This document shows, one piece after another, positions 28,401-36,885 of a DNA stretch of 52,539 bases. How positions within the stretch are numbered: the stretch's first letter is position 1; every line of letters begins with the position of its first letter. The DNA comes from a virus, in the IMG/VR virus record IMGVR_UViG_3300020179_000046, positions 1 through 52,539 of that record. One strand, written 5' to 3'. The position numbers were made by a program, and so were the translations under genes. Below the pieces are notes generated by a model. The model ran no database searches. It saw nothing but the letters and a program-made list of their open reading frames with translations, and was not told the DNA's origin.

Positions 28401-31400
28401 TTTAAATTAAATCAAATTCAATCATCAACAAAATTTGCATATCCGCAAAAGTTAGTTACATTAGATTATGATTTTTACTTAGGGCGTATTGACAAAGTTT
28501 ATCTAAATGAAACTGGATATGCGTCAATAATTAAGGGTGCAGATTCTATTAATCCAAAATTACCATTAACTAATGATACTGGATTATTGTTAGGAACTAT
28601 CAGTCTACCTCCATATCTTAAAAAAGTATCCGATGCTTCTATTAAATTAGAAAATACTAAAGGTTATACAATGAAAGATATTGGTCTACTTGATGAAAGA
28701 TTAACAAATGTAGAAACTTATACTTCTTTAAATTTACTAGAAATTAATACAAATACCTTGAATATTTTAGATGATGAAGGAAAAAATAGATTTAAGAATG
28801 GTTTTATCGTAGATAAATTTAATACAGTAACTATTGCTGATATAACAAACCCAGACTATAGTATTTCTATAGATACCAATAATTATTTAGCTAGACCATA
28901 TCCATATGTAAATAATGTTGATTTTGTATATAGCAATACTGAAGGTGCAACTAAAAAAACTGGAGATCTAATTACTTTACCATATACAGATGTTGTGTAT
29001 ATAAGTCAATCTTTTGCATCTAGAGTAGAAAATATTAATCCATTTGAAATTGTTAATTGGGTTGGAAATATTACTTTAACTCCAAAAAAAGATGTTTGGT
29101 ATGATACTGTTCGAACTATGGGCGAAACACAAACTATTGATCTAGAGGGACCAATTAGATTTTTATTTGATCAAAGTGGTGCTGCAGGTGATCAATGGGG
29201 TTCTTGGACTACTACTCGTTCAGAGCGTACAAATGGTGGTACAAATAATTTTCAATCAAGAACTGGAGTTAATAATAGGATCGATGTTACGGAACAGACG
29301 ATTAACACGGGGGATACAATTAATAGTATTGTAGATTTAAGATTTGTCAGATCTTCTATTATTGATTTATTAGGAACTTCTTTAAAACCAAATACAAATT
29401 TTAATTTTTATATTAATGAGATAAATGCAACAGAATTTTTATATCCCAAAATAATCACTAACATTAGTGGAGTTAATAAAAAATTTATTGTTGGAGAGAC
29501 TGTAGAACTTTTTCCTCTTCCGCCATTGCTATTTGACATTCCTGCTGACTCATTTCAGGTGTTGCCAACAGATTTTAATACAATAACTGCAACAGTTGTT
29601 GATCCATATAATTTTACATCAAATAAAGATCTAATTGGTAATAATTTTGCATTAAATCAAACTAGTCAAACTATCGAATATTCACAAAATACTACAATAT
29701 TAGCAATTGATAAAATTAGTACTACAAATCTTAATTTGATAAATCCAACGTTACTAGGACAAAGATTTAGTATTCGTGGTATGACATCTGGCGCGATAGG
29801 TACAACACAAGTACCTCAAAAAGTGATATCTAATGAAATTGGAACAATTCATGCTTTTGTTACTATTCCTCCACAAAAATTTGAAACTGGAATATTAACC
29901 TTTACAATTTCAGATAAACCAGGTGATATTTTTGCTATTGGATATACATCTTCCAGTGCTTCAACTTCATATTTGACTGAAGGCACCCAAGTAAATGTGA
30001 CATCAAATATCGTTTCTGTCTCTGTACCAGAAGTAGTTACTACACCAATTTCTCAAAATAGAACGGTATTTGTTGCAGATCCCGTTCAGGCCCCTGGCGG
30101 TAGGGATCCATTAGCTCAATCATTCTTTATAGACACTGAAGGTGGAATATTTGCAACATCTATTGATTTGTATTTCTATACCAAAGATAATATAGTTCCA
30201 ATTTCTGTGGATATTAGAACTGTAGAAAATGGTTATCCTACATCTACAGTAGTTCCATATAGTAGTGTGACAGTAAATGCATCAGATGTAAAAATTTCAT
30301 CTGATGCATCTATACCAACAACATTTACATTTCCAAGTCCTGTATATTTATCAGATAAAACAGATTATTGTTTTGTAGTTAAGGCAGTTTCTCAAAATTA
30401 TTATATATGGGTTTCTAGATTAGGTGAAATCGATGTAACTAACAATAATGCTATTGACAAACAACCATACATTGGAGTTCTCTTTAAGTCTGCTAATCAA
30501 TCTACTTGGACTCCTGATCAATATGAAGATATTAAATTTACTCTTAATAGAGCTAAATTTACTACCAATACAACAGTACCAGCAGTATTGTATAATAAAC
30601 CAATTCCCCCAGTAAAACTACAACCAGAATCGTTACGATTTAATCAAGACTCTACTACAATTACTGTATTTCAACCAAATCATGGTATGCACGGCACACA
30701 AAATTATGTAATTCTTAATGATGTAGTGTCCGATCAACCTAATTCACTTCTTGGTGCAACTATTTCAAATACTGCATTAACATTAACATTGAACGATTTA
30801 AGAAATCAATCTATCAATTACAATTCATTCACTACTTGGACAAAAGTTAATAATGCACCTATCTCTTCAACGAATCCAGGATACATTAAAATTAACAATG
30901 AAATTATTGCATACTCAGAGATAACTAGTGACAATGTTTTTACTGTACAACAAAGAGGAGCTTTGGGAACTATTGCTGCACAACACTTAAGCGGGTCAAT
31001 AGTTAAATGTTATAATTTAAATGGAATGAATCTTGATAGTATTAATACTACTCACAAAATTTTAAATGTATTAAATATTGACGAATATCAAATTGTAAAT
31101 CAAAATAAAGCAAACTTTACTATTTCTGGCGGCGGCCCAAATGCATATGCAACTAGAAATATTCCATATGAAATTCTTAATCCACAAATTAATATTTTAA
31201 CTTTACCAGATACAGACTCCACTTTAGTATTGGATTCAATAACTGGAACTAGCATTGGCAATACATCACAGGTTTCTTTCTTACTTAAGGATGGTGAAAC
31301 TATATCAAATAAAACAGAAAATGAACTTTCATCACCAAGACTTGTTGCCTCAGATATAAATGCAAAAAAATATTTAAATGGCGTAAAAGGAAGCATGAAA

Positions 31401-31895
31401 CTAATGATTAATATGTCAACAACAAAAGATACAATAAGTCCAGTACTGGATTTGATTGGATCTTCTATCATCACAATTTCAAATAGAATTAATAAAGAAC
31501 TTACTGATAGTGGAAATATTGATATTAGTTCTGAATTACTACCTATAGGTGGATTGCATCCCGCATATATTACAAAAAAAGTTACTTTAGAAAAATCTGC
31601 TTCTTCTGTAAGAGTTTTATTTGATGCTATTAGAAGACAAGGAGTTGATATTAAAGTCTTTGTTAAGATTAAAGGAGACTCTGCCTTGGGTAGTTTTGGT
31701 GATATGAACTATACTGAAATACCTGTCGAATCATATCCAGTTTCTCAAACTGAAAATGAATACAGATCGTTTGAATATGAAATTCGTGGATTGCAAGAAT
31801 TTAAAGAATGGAGTATTAAAGTTATTATGATCGGTAATGATCAAAGTAATATTCCAAAAATTAAAAACTTTAGAGCAATTGCTCTTGCTATTTAA
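25494..31895 (+). CDS. DUF4815-like baseplate/fibre structural protein (2133 aa)
   Basis: The N-terminus (Y-F-D-D-F-D-R-S-K-N-Y-H-K-V-L-F-K-P-G-Y, then R-E-L-N-N-L-Q-S-x-L-Q-N-Q-V-E-R-F-G) is the signature of DUF4815, a domain of myovirus structural proteins. Near residues 1530-1710 is a second recurrent domain: D-P-L-A-Q-S-F-F-I-D, I-R-T-V-E-N-G-Y-P, then Q-P-Y-I-G-V-L-F-K-S-A-N-Q-S. It is followed by an N-H-G-M-H module (about 1728) and an I-N-N-E-I-I-A-Y-S...Q-R-G module (about 1800-1835). The gene follows gp8, where T4 has gp9-gp11, so a short-fibre connector or outer-baseplate role is likely. There are no membrane segments. The ribosome site is weak (AAGG). DUF4815 is assigned from memory of its pattern. 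Confidence 0.85.
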   Translation: MQDTNLKVSPYFDDFDRSKNYHKVLFKPGYSVQTRELNNLQSTLQNQVERFGQHIFKDGSVVIPGNIGYNLQYTAVLVQNLINGIRVEEYRSSLVGTTIKGSSSGVKAEIIDTISEEDSEKNIITLYVKYTAGGFFEDDIQLNKFKNNEILIRESDGIPIAVTTVQNATAYTGSVAYINSGVYFIKGFFVEVPTQRIILDQYTNQPSYKVGLVVNESIVTSEDDESLFDNALGSTNYSAPGADRLKISTELTKQNLLLTDDSNFIELLRLEEGSAVKLVEFSAYSELEKNLARRTFDESGNYTLDQYSIKIREALFDGENNGVYFTNQLIPDGRTILDRDPTEDEDTSINGNDYYALEISEGKAYVKGFEVINTKKQYILAEKPRKSSSLNNQGIFLNIGQYFNLDPNQTISGSVNFNSPLILKDVDNQIVGEAKALGLTFGYKLYITDLTVYTTLTLSTSSHSLQSGDFITGSTSGATGVVESFSGQNVILRQVTGSFLPSEAIQSSRVDYTSPVTISTINVPKLENVRKIQRISGSNTVFTSFVKLDPVPISGSSFSVNGTTFTGTGTKFNSEVFAKSKLRIGSSDVEVSTVTNASTIVLTSPTNLTNGIYYNVSKLTCKLYSSNNGLSIKTSSYPVKSTTDFSYDISKTEQYTVLNGGFTISRPLTESIEASTVIVTSATALLTPVITQTSGNVVSVSGLDPQNGSVVNVFYKLRLSNASPRKKISVPYQKLIVDLFKNSNNTKYGTRLIDREWSLKFPDVYKIHAIHEATSAQIQAVDMFDSIVLNNSDKIVVGDVIVAGNIRARIIEISSTNLKIKYLSDDKFVQGSNLAIKVEVSTNASIIGRFVKQSTYGAYKDISSNFSLVKNDTEDFYRVSKLVRKLNKPYPVNKIIVVFDYLKHEDLSNDFYVADSFTNLEYSEVPTSYNGVSYSDLVDFRYYIAPSTGSNGGSGTLSDPYRETQSAFDFKLNQIQSSTKFAYPQKLVTLDYDFYLGRIDKVYLNETGYASIIKGADSINPKLPLTNDTGLLLGTISLPPYLKKVSDASIKLENTKGYTMKDIGLLDERLTNVETYTSLNLLEINTNTLNILDDEGKNRFKNGFIVDKFNTVTIADITNPDYSISIDTNNYLARPYPYVNNVDFVYSNTEGATKKTGDLITLPYTDVVYISQSFASRVENINPFEIVNWVGNITLTPKKDVWYDTVRTMGETQTIDLEGPIRFLFDQSGAAGDQWGSWTTTRSERTNGGTNNFQSRTGVNNRIDVTEQTINTGDTINSIVDLRFVRSSIIDLLGTSLKPNTNFNFYINEINATEFLYPKIITNISGVNKKFIVGETVELFPLPPLLFDIPADSFQVLPTDFNTITATVVDPYNFTSNKDLIGNNFALNQTSQTIEYSQNTTILAIDKISTTNLNLINPTLLGQRFSIRGMTSGAIGTTQVPQKVISNEIGTIHAFVTIPPQKFETGILTFTISDKPGDIFAIGYTSSSASTSYLTEGTQVNVTSNIVSVSVPEVVTTPISQNRTVFVADPVQAPGGRDPLAQSFFIDTEGGIFATSIDLYFYTKDNIVPISVDIRTVENGYPTSTVVPYSSVTVNASDVKISSDASIPTTFTFPSPVYLSDKTDYCFVVKAVSQNYYIWVSRLGEIDVTNNNAIDKQPYIGVLFKSANQSTWTPDQYEDIKFTLNRAKFTTNTTVPAVLYNKPIPPVKLQPESLRFNQDSTTITVFQPNHGMHGTQNYVILNDVVSDQPNSLLGATISNTALTLTLNDLRNQSINYNSFTTWTKVNNAPISSTNPGYIKINNEIIAYSEITSDNVFTVQQRGALGTIAAQHLSGSIVKCYNLNGMNLDSINTTHKILNVLNIDEYQIVNQNKANFTISGGGPNAYATRNIPYEILNPQINILTLPDTDSTLVLDSITGTSIGNTSQVSFLLKDGETISNKTENELSSPRLVASDINAKKYLNGVKGSMKLMINMSTTKDTISPVLDLIGSSIITISNRINKELTDSGNIDISSELLPIGGLHPAYITKKVTLEKSASSVRVLFDAIRRQGVDIKVFVKIKGDSALGSFGDMNYTEIPVESYPVSQTENEYRSFEYEIRGLQEFKEWSIKVIMIGNDQSNIPKIKNFRAIALAI

Positions 31896-31896
31896 T

Positions 31897-32118
31897 ATGG
31901 ATAAATTGAACGTTGATGGCCATCCAGATCTATATCGAGATTTAAAAAGTGGAGCAATCATAAACAACAATCCCAGTGATTACGAATCATATCTAAAATC
32001 TTATCAGGCCCGTAAATCTGAAAAAGAAAGAGTTGCAAATATTGAAACAAATTTAAATGAGTTAAAAGATGAAATAAATGAGATAAAAAAATTATTACAA
32101 CAATTAGCCTTTAAGTAA
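31897..32118 (+). CDS. Small coiled-coil protein (73 aa)
   Basis: 73 residues. The C-terminal half (IETNLNELKDEINEIKKLLQ) is a clear heptad coiled coil with Leu/Ile at a and d positions; the N-terminal half is polar. The ATG is one base after the previous stop. I reject the in-frame ATG at 31837 because it would overlap the upstream gene by 20 codons. Probably a small oligomeric structural or chaperone protein working with the preceding large protein. Family not recognised. Confidence 0.75.
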   Translation: MDKLNVDGHPDLYRDLKSGAIINNNPSDYESYLKSYQARKSEKERVANIETNLNELKDEINEIKKLLQQLAFK

Positions 32119-32131
32119 GATTACTAACTAA

Positions 32132-32139
32132 TATAAATA
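32132..32139 (+). promoter_or_regulatory. Late promoter box TATAAATA
   Basis: An exact match to the T4 late consensus, in a 41-base gap, 20 bases before the ATG at 32160. Confidence 0.75.
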
Positions 32140-32159
32140 AAAATAAGTGGTAAACTCTT

Positions 32160-32486
32160 ATGGCAGCAGTACACAATCTGTATATTGATCAAGGATCAGA
32201 CTTTTCCGCACAAATTGGAATCTATGACGATTCTAATGTGTATTGGAACTTGACTGGTTATACTGCAGCTGCCAAAATTAAAAAATCATATTATAGTTCA
32301 ACATCTGTTGATTTTACTGTTTCCGTTAACGGAAACGGAACTGTTTCTTTGTCTTTGCCTTCTTCATCTACGTCCAATATGGAACAGGGAAGATATTTGT
32401 ATGATGTAATAATTGTTTCAAACGGTGGGGTGAAAACAAGAGTTATTGAGGGTATAGTCACAATCAACCCAGGAGTAACAAAATGA
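32160..32486 (+). CDS. Beta-rich small virion protein (108 aa)
   Basis: 108 residues that look like a single beta-sandwich domain. It begins L-Y-I-D-Q-G-S-D-F-S-A-Q-I-G-I-Y, has a T-G-Y-T-A-A-A-K-I-K-K-S-Y strand, and ends E-G-I-V-T-I-N-P-G. The order (bound 'D-x-x-G' start, 'Y-x-A-x-x-x-I-R/K', then 'G-x-Y-x-Y-D-V' strand) resembles the N-terminal domains of baseplate upper proteins such as BppU, which attach receptor-binding proteins. This is only a fold-level similarity. The gene is coupled by ATGA to the next and follows an exact late promoter box. Confidence 0.75.
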   Translation: MAAVHNLYIDQGSDFSAQIGIYDDSNVYWNLTGYTAAAKIKKSYYSSTSVDFTVSVNGNGTVSLSLPSSSTSNMEQGRYLYDVIIVSNGGVKTRVIEGIVTINPGVTK

Positions 32487-32689
32487 ACACCAAAGTAACA
32501 GTATCTAGAGTACCCCAAGTCATCACTGTAAATACAGCTGGCGGCGGTAGGCTTTCAGGATTGACTGACGTAAATATGACAGGTGCATCAGATGGAGCTC
32601 TGCTTCAATATGATGCTGCAAGTGGATCTTGGATAGCACAAAATATTTTAGAAAAATCTGGTTTACAAATTAATTGCGGTAATTTCTAA
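32483..32689 (+). CDS. Small fibre-associated protein (68 aa)
   Basis: 68 residues. Start ATG overlaps the preceding stop (ATGA). It contains L-S-G-L-T-D-V-N-M-T-G-A-S-D-G-A-L-L-Q-Y-D followed by W-I-A-Q, the 'L-s-d-L-t-D-V...G..L.Y......W' tag often seen in phage tail-fibre proteins where it forms a short repeat unit. Here the tag is essentially the whole protein. It sits between a beta-rich small protein and a repeat fibre, so a fibre adapter role is plausible but not shown. Confidence 0.7.
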   Translation: MNTKVTVSRVPQVITVNTAGGGRLSGLTDVNMTGASDGALLQYDAASGSWIAQNILEKSGLQINCGNF

Positions 32690-32707
32690 TCACACAGGTA
32701 AAAAGAC

Positions 32708-35700
32708 ATGGCATCAATCTTAAAGATTAAAAGATCCAGTACCAACCCAACAGCAACCCCGGCTGGATTGGGTCAGGGTGAGCTTGCTTACGGGGAAGGC
32801 ACTAGTACTTATACAGATGCTCAAGGTGCAAACGTTACCTCTTTTGGTAAACTGTTTGTGGGTAGAGGACCTGAAACTGCTGGTGTCTCAGCAAATATTG
32901 ATATCATAGGTGGCAAGTATTTTACAGATCTTCTAGATCATGGACATGGAACAATTGTTTCAAACTCTGCAGCAATTGTAGACTCATCTAAAAAGGTTAA
33001 TGAATGGAATGTTGATAACATCACCCTAGATGGCAATACAATTTCCACCACAAATTCAAATGGTAATTTGACCATTGACACAAATGGAACTGGAGATGTG
33101 GTAATTTCTGGTTCTAGTACACTTGGTGATAATTTATTCAAAATTAATGACGGATCTGTCGATAGATTCATCGTTGATAGTTTTTCTGGCGCGGTTGATA
33201 TTACATCCCCAACTCTAAGTGCTTCAGATACTTTACTTAATATCTCATCCACCTGGAACAATGGCGGTTCAACTTTCTACGGTATTGATCTTGACGTAAT
33301 CAATACTGCATCGGCAGCAAGCTCAAGACTTCTTAACTTATCTGTTGGCGGTTCAGATAAATTTAATGTAGATGTTTCCGGCAATGTTTATTTAACTGGA
33401 AATATTTCATATGCAACCGCAGTAAACTCTAGCATTCAAGATAATACTGCAGGTGCCTTTGTAGTAAAAGAAGGTTCAAATAAGTATATTGATATTGATA
33501 CTACAAATAATGCAGAACTGTTAACTCTTGGTAATTCGTTAGCAACAGTCAATATTGTTATTGAAGATAACACACCAACTGCTTTTGCTATTAAAGAAGG
33601 ATCTCAAAATTATGTTGAGGTTGATACAAATAATGCACAACAAAAAATAACAATTGGTAATGATAATACCAGACTAGATAATAAAATTATTTCAGGATCT
33701 GATGCGTTCATTGTACGAGAAGGATCAAACAAATATATTGATATTGATACTGGCGTTGGATCAGAATTAATTACATTCAGTACTGGTAATGTTGACATTG
33801 ATAATGATTTAAACATTGATGGTGGTGATTTAACTACTAATCAATCTACATTTAACTTACTAAACACAAATGCTACCACAGTTAACTTTGCTGGATCAGC
33901 AACTACTGTAGAGATCGGGTCTGCTACTGGTACTACTAATGTTAATAATAATTTAGTAGTAGACCTAGATTTACAAGTAAAGGGTGGTGATTTAACTACT
34001 AATCAATCTACATTTAACTTACTAAACACAAATGCTGCTACAGTTAACTTTGCTGGATCAGCAACTACTATTGAGATTGGGTCTGCTACTGGTACTACTA
34101 ATGTTAATAATAACCTTGATGTAGATGGAGACCTTAATATTGACGGCGGGGATCTTACTGTTTCTAACATTACTTTTAACCTTGCAAATGCTAATGCTAC
34201 TACAGTTAATGCTTTTGGTGCAGCAACTGCTATTGAGATTGGTGCCGCTAGTGGCACTACCAATATCAACAACAATCTAGATGTAGATGGTGATGTAAAT
34301 ATTGATGGTGGAGCTCTTACTGTTTCTACTGCTACGTTTAACCTTGCAAATGCAAATGCTACCACAGTTAACTTTGCTGGATCAGCAACTACTGTAGAGA
34401 TTGGGTCTGCTAGTGGTACTACTAACATCAATAATAACCTTGATGTAGATGGAGACGTTAATATTGACGGCGGAGATCTTACTGTTTCTACTGCTACATT
34501 TAACCTTGTAAATACAACCGCTACTACAGTTAATGCTTTTGGTGCAGCTGGAACAATTAATTTTGGATCCGCAGGAAGTGGTACTACTAGGTTTAGAAAT
34601 AATACTTTAGTTGGTACTGAATCAACACAATATCTTTTTGATACTGTTGCTACTACAGTTAACTTTGCTGGGGCAGCAACTACTGTAGAGATTGGTGCCG
34701 CTAGTGGTACAACTAACATCAATAATAACCTTGAGGTAGACCTAGATTTACAAGTAAAGGGTGGTGATTTAACTACTAATCAATCTACATTTAATTTACT
34801 TAACACAACCGCTACCACAGTTAACTTTGCTGGGGCCGCAACTACTGTAGAGATTGGTGCCGCTAGTGGCACTACCAATATCAACAACGATCTAGATGTA
34901 GATGGAGACGTTAATATTGATGGTGGAGATCTTACTGTTTCTACTGCTACATTTAACCTTGTAAATACAAATGCTACCACAGTTAACTTTGCTGGGGCAG
35001 CAACTACTCTAAACATTGGTAGTTCTTCAACCGAAGTTGACTTTGGAGATTTGAGAATTGTAGGTTCTACAATTTATAGTGACAATTCAGGTGCTCAAAC
35101 AATCACAATTGACCCATATCCTGCCGGCGGTGATGGTGCTGGTAATGTTGTAGTTAGAGGTAACTTACAAGTTTCTGGTACTACAACAACGGTCAATTCT
35201 ACACAGATGACTGTTAATGATCCTATATTTACACTTGGAGATAGTATTAGTGAAAAAACTGTTGTTTCTGCTGCAGCAAGTGGACAGTCAGTAGTTATTC
35301 TTGATGATGTAGACGGGTTGAATGTTGGTGATATTGTTTCTGGTAATGCATCGATTCCAAACGGAACAACTATTACCAACATTAATGTAGGTGCTAATAC
35401 TATTACTCTTAGTGCAAACCTATCTGCTGGTATCGCAGCAAGTACAAATACATCACCAAAAATTCTAACCTTTACGCAAGGTGCAGATGATAATAAGGAT
35501 CGTGGTATTGAATTTAAATATTTCAACAGTGGTCTAAAAACTGGATTTTTTGGTTATGATGAATCTGGTACATCGGAGGGAGCTACCACCACATATTATT
35601 TCACATATATTCCAGATGCAACAAATACTTCTCAGGTATTTACTGGAACTGTTGGTAGTGCATATTTTAATACTACTAAACTAGATATTGGTATTCACAA

Positions 35701-35848
35701 AGGTGTTCCATATTTCGATCAATATAAAAGACTTACTTCAACAGATGCAGCAGGAACAGCTGATATAACAACTTCAAACCAAATTTTGACTGTAACTGCT
35801 GCGGGTGTTCCTGTGTGGACTACTACAATTGATGGCGGTACTTATTGA
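32708..35848 (+). CDS. Tail-fibre-like protein with 54-residue repeats (1046 aa)
   Basis: The N-terminus (ILKIKRSSTNPTATP, then G-Q-G-E-L-A-Y and G-K-L-F-V-G-R-G) is the usual attachment head of such cyanophage fibres. Residues about 255-355 hold three copies of a V-K-E-G-S-N-K-Y-I-D-I-D-T unit. Residues 372-790 hold seven 54-residue repeats of the N-A-T-T-V-N-F-A-G-x-A-T-T-V-E-I-G type. The C-terminal part has V-S-G-T-T-T-T-V-N-S-T-Q-M-T-V, a V-D-G-L-N-V-G-D-I-V-S-G module, and F-K-Y-F-N-S-G-L-K-T-G-F-F-G-Y-D, seen in fibre ends. The likely role is a trimeric beta fibre for host contact. The ribosome site is AGG with poor spacing. Confidence 0.85.
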   Translation: MASILKIKRSSTNPTATPAGLGQGELAYGEGTSTYTDAQGANVTSFGKLFVGRGPETAGVSANIDIIGGKYFTDLLDHGHGTIVSNSAAIVDSSKKVNEWNVDNITLDGNTISTTNSNGNLTIDTNGTGDVVISGSSTLGDNLFKINDGSVDRFIVDSFSGAVDITSPTLSASDTLLNISSTWNNGGSTFYGIDLDVINTASAASSRLLNLSVGGSDKFNVDVSGNVYLTGNISYATAVNSSIQDNTAGAFVVKEGSNKYIDIDTTNNAELLTLGNSLATVNIVIEDNTPTAFAIKEGSQNYVEVDTNNAQQKITIGNDNTRLDNKIISGSDAFIVREGSNKYIDIDTGVGSELITFSTGNVDIDNDLNIDGGDLTTNQSTFNLLNTNATTVNFAGSATTVEIGSATGTTNVNNNLVVDLDLQVKGGDLTTNQSTFNLLNTNAATVNFAGSATTIEIGSATGTTNVNNNLDVDGDLNIDGGDLTVSNITFNLANANATTVNAFGAATAIEIGAASGTTNINNNLDVDGDVNIDGGALTVSTATFNLANANATTVNFAGSATTVEIGSASGTTNINNNLDVDGDVNIDGGDLTVSTATFNLVNTTATTVNAFGAAGTINFGSAGSGTTRFRNNTLVGTESTQYLFDTVATTVNFAGAATTVEIGAASGTTNINNNLEVDLDLQVKGGDLTTNQSTFNLLNTTATTVNFAGAATTVEIGAASGTTNINNDLDVDGDVNIDGGDLTVSTATFNLVNTNATTVNFAGAATTLNIGSSSTEVDFGDLRIVGSTIYSDNSGAQTITIDPYPAGGDGAGNVVVRGNLQVSGTTTTVNSTQMTVNDPIFTLGDSISEKTVVSAAASGQSVVILDDVDGLNVGDIVSGNASIPNGTTITNINVGANTITLSANLSAGIAASTNTSPKILTFTQGADDNKDRGIEFKYFNSGLKTGFFGYDESGTSEGATTTYYFTYIPDATNTSQVFTGTVGSAYFNTTKLDIGIHKGVPYFDQYKRLTSTDAAGTADITTSNQILTVTAAGVPVWTTTIDGGTY
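33821..35083 (+). repeat. Seven in-frame 162-bp tandem repeats
   Basis: Repeat units begin at 33821, 33983, 34145, 34307, 34469, 34760 and 34922. All intervals are exactly 162 bp except 34469 to 34760 (291 bp), where a divergent unit carries an extra 129 bp. Long stretches between the first two units are nearly identical at DNA level. The reading frame is kept throughout, so copy number can change without frameshift. Confidence 0.9.
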
Positions 35849-35854
35849 TAAATA
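35847..35854 (+). promoter_or_regulatory. Late promoter box GATAAATA
   Basis: One mismatch from TATAAATA, overlapping the fibre gene's stop codon and 18 bases before the ATG at 35873. It would serve the neck genes gp13-gp16. Confidence 0.6.
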
Positions 35855-35872
35855 ATTAAAAATGAGGTAATT

Positions 35873-36094
35873 ATGAATCCTGATGAAGCCAACACTTTAA
35901 TGCAAGTGATGAGTAGCAAAATTAATCAACTTACCCAACAAAATATTATGTTAGAGTCTAAAGTGATGTATTTAAACTCTGTCATACAACAACTACAGAG
36001 TTCTCCCGAAAAGATACCCGATAGTGAAACATTTAATGAAACTTCACCAGTAAAGCAAAATAATGGCAAAACCAAGCAGCAGGTCGCAACTTAA
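35873..36094 (+). CDS. Small coiled-coil protein overlapping gp13 (73 aa)
   Basis: 73 residues. The N-terminal half (SSKINQLTQQNIMLESKVMY) is a predicted coiled coil; the C-terminal half is polar and Lys-rich. A GAGG lies 6 bases before the ATG. Its last 32 bases overlap the start of gp13 in another frame, the longest overlap in this window. Function unknown; position suggests a neck or fibre chaperone. Confidence 0.75.
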   Translation: MNPDEANTLMQVMSSKINQLTQQNIMLESKVMYLNSVIQQLQSSPEKIPDSETFNETSPVKQNNGKTKQQVAT

Positions 36095-36884
36095 AGAATA
36101 CTGCTTACGAAAGTTAGGTAAGCCAGTAATTGAAATTAATGTTGACGATGATCAAATTGAAGATTTAATTGATGATACCATTCAACTCTACAATGAGAGG
36201 GTTTATAATGGGGTTGAAAGGGTTATGTTAAAGTATAAATTTACTAATGAAGATATTGAAAATGGCAGAAAAAGAAATACTTCAACCACAGTAACAGATC
36301 AAAATACTGCTACGCCGCCAAGAACTCTTCAATTTGAAGAAGGTAGAGGGTATTTTACTTTACCAGATCATGTTATTGGTGTTGAAAATATAATGCCTAT
36401 TTCTAATACATACGTAAATAGTATGTTCGGTTTTAGATATCAATTTTTCTTAAATGATTTTTATAATTTTTATGCGTATGATATTTTAAATCTAACTATG
36501 ACTATGACATACTTAGAAACATTAGAATTTCTTTTAGAAGGTAAAAAAATAATAAGATATAATAAAGTTCAAAATAAAATATATGTTGATGTTGATTGGC
36601 AAAGAGTGGCTGCAAACGACTATCTAGTTATTGAATGTTACAGAGCACTAGATCCAGTCACATGGCCAAAAATTTACAATGAAATTTTTATAAAAAAATA
36701 TCTCACATCGTCTATAAAGAAACAGTGGGGTCAAAATTTAATGAAATTTCAGGGTATAAAATTACCTGGTGGAGTAGAGTTTAATGGTAGACAATTGTAT
36801 GATGACGCGGTTCAAGAGTTGGATAAACTAACAGAAGAAATGTCTTCTACATATGAACTTCCACCATTAGACTGCGTAGGTTGA
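36063..36884 (+). CDS. 13: Neck protein gp13 (head completion)
   Basis: 273 residues against 309 in T4. The N-terminal D-x-x-I-E-D-L-I-D-D-T-I-Q-L-Y-N-E (about 29-45) and the aromatic F-G-F-R-Y-Q-F-F-L-N-D-F-Y (about 121-133) are family features, as is V-I-E-C-Y-R-A near residue 188. Gp13 forms the connector ring below the portal with gp14 and closes the filled head before tail joining. It directly precedes gp14, as in T4. The start lies inside the previous gene and has only a weak ribosome site, suggesting coupling. Confidence 0.88.
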   Translation: MAKPSSRSQLKEYCLRKLGKPVIEINVDDDQIEDLIDDTIQLYNERVYNGVERVMLKYKFTNEDIENGRKRNTSTTVTDQNTATPPRTLQFEEGRGYFTLPDHVIGVENIMPISNTYVNSMFGFRYQFFLNDFYNFYAYDILNLTMTMTYLETLEFLLEGKKIIRYNKVQNKIYVDVDWQRVAANDYLVIECYRALDPVTWPKIYNEIFIKKYLTSSIKKQWGQNLMKFQGIKLPGGVEFNGRQLYDDAVQELDKLTEEMSSTYELPPLDCVG

Positions 36885-36885
36885 T

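Noticed and set aside
34003-34722. 239-codon open frame on the - strand
   Set aside because: It lies antisense to the 162-bp repeats of the fibre gene. Its openness is a by-product of a repeated sequence whose length is a multiple of three, and its residues repeat with the same period.
33821-35083. CRISPR-like periodic repeats
   Set aside because: Units are 162 bp, in frame within one ORF, with no unique spacers and no palindromic repeat.
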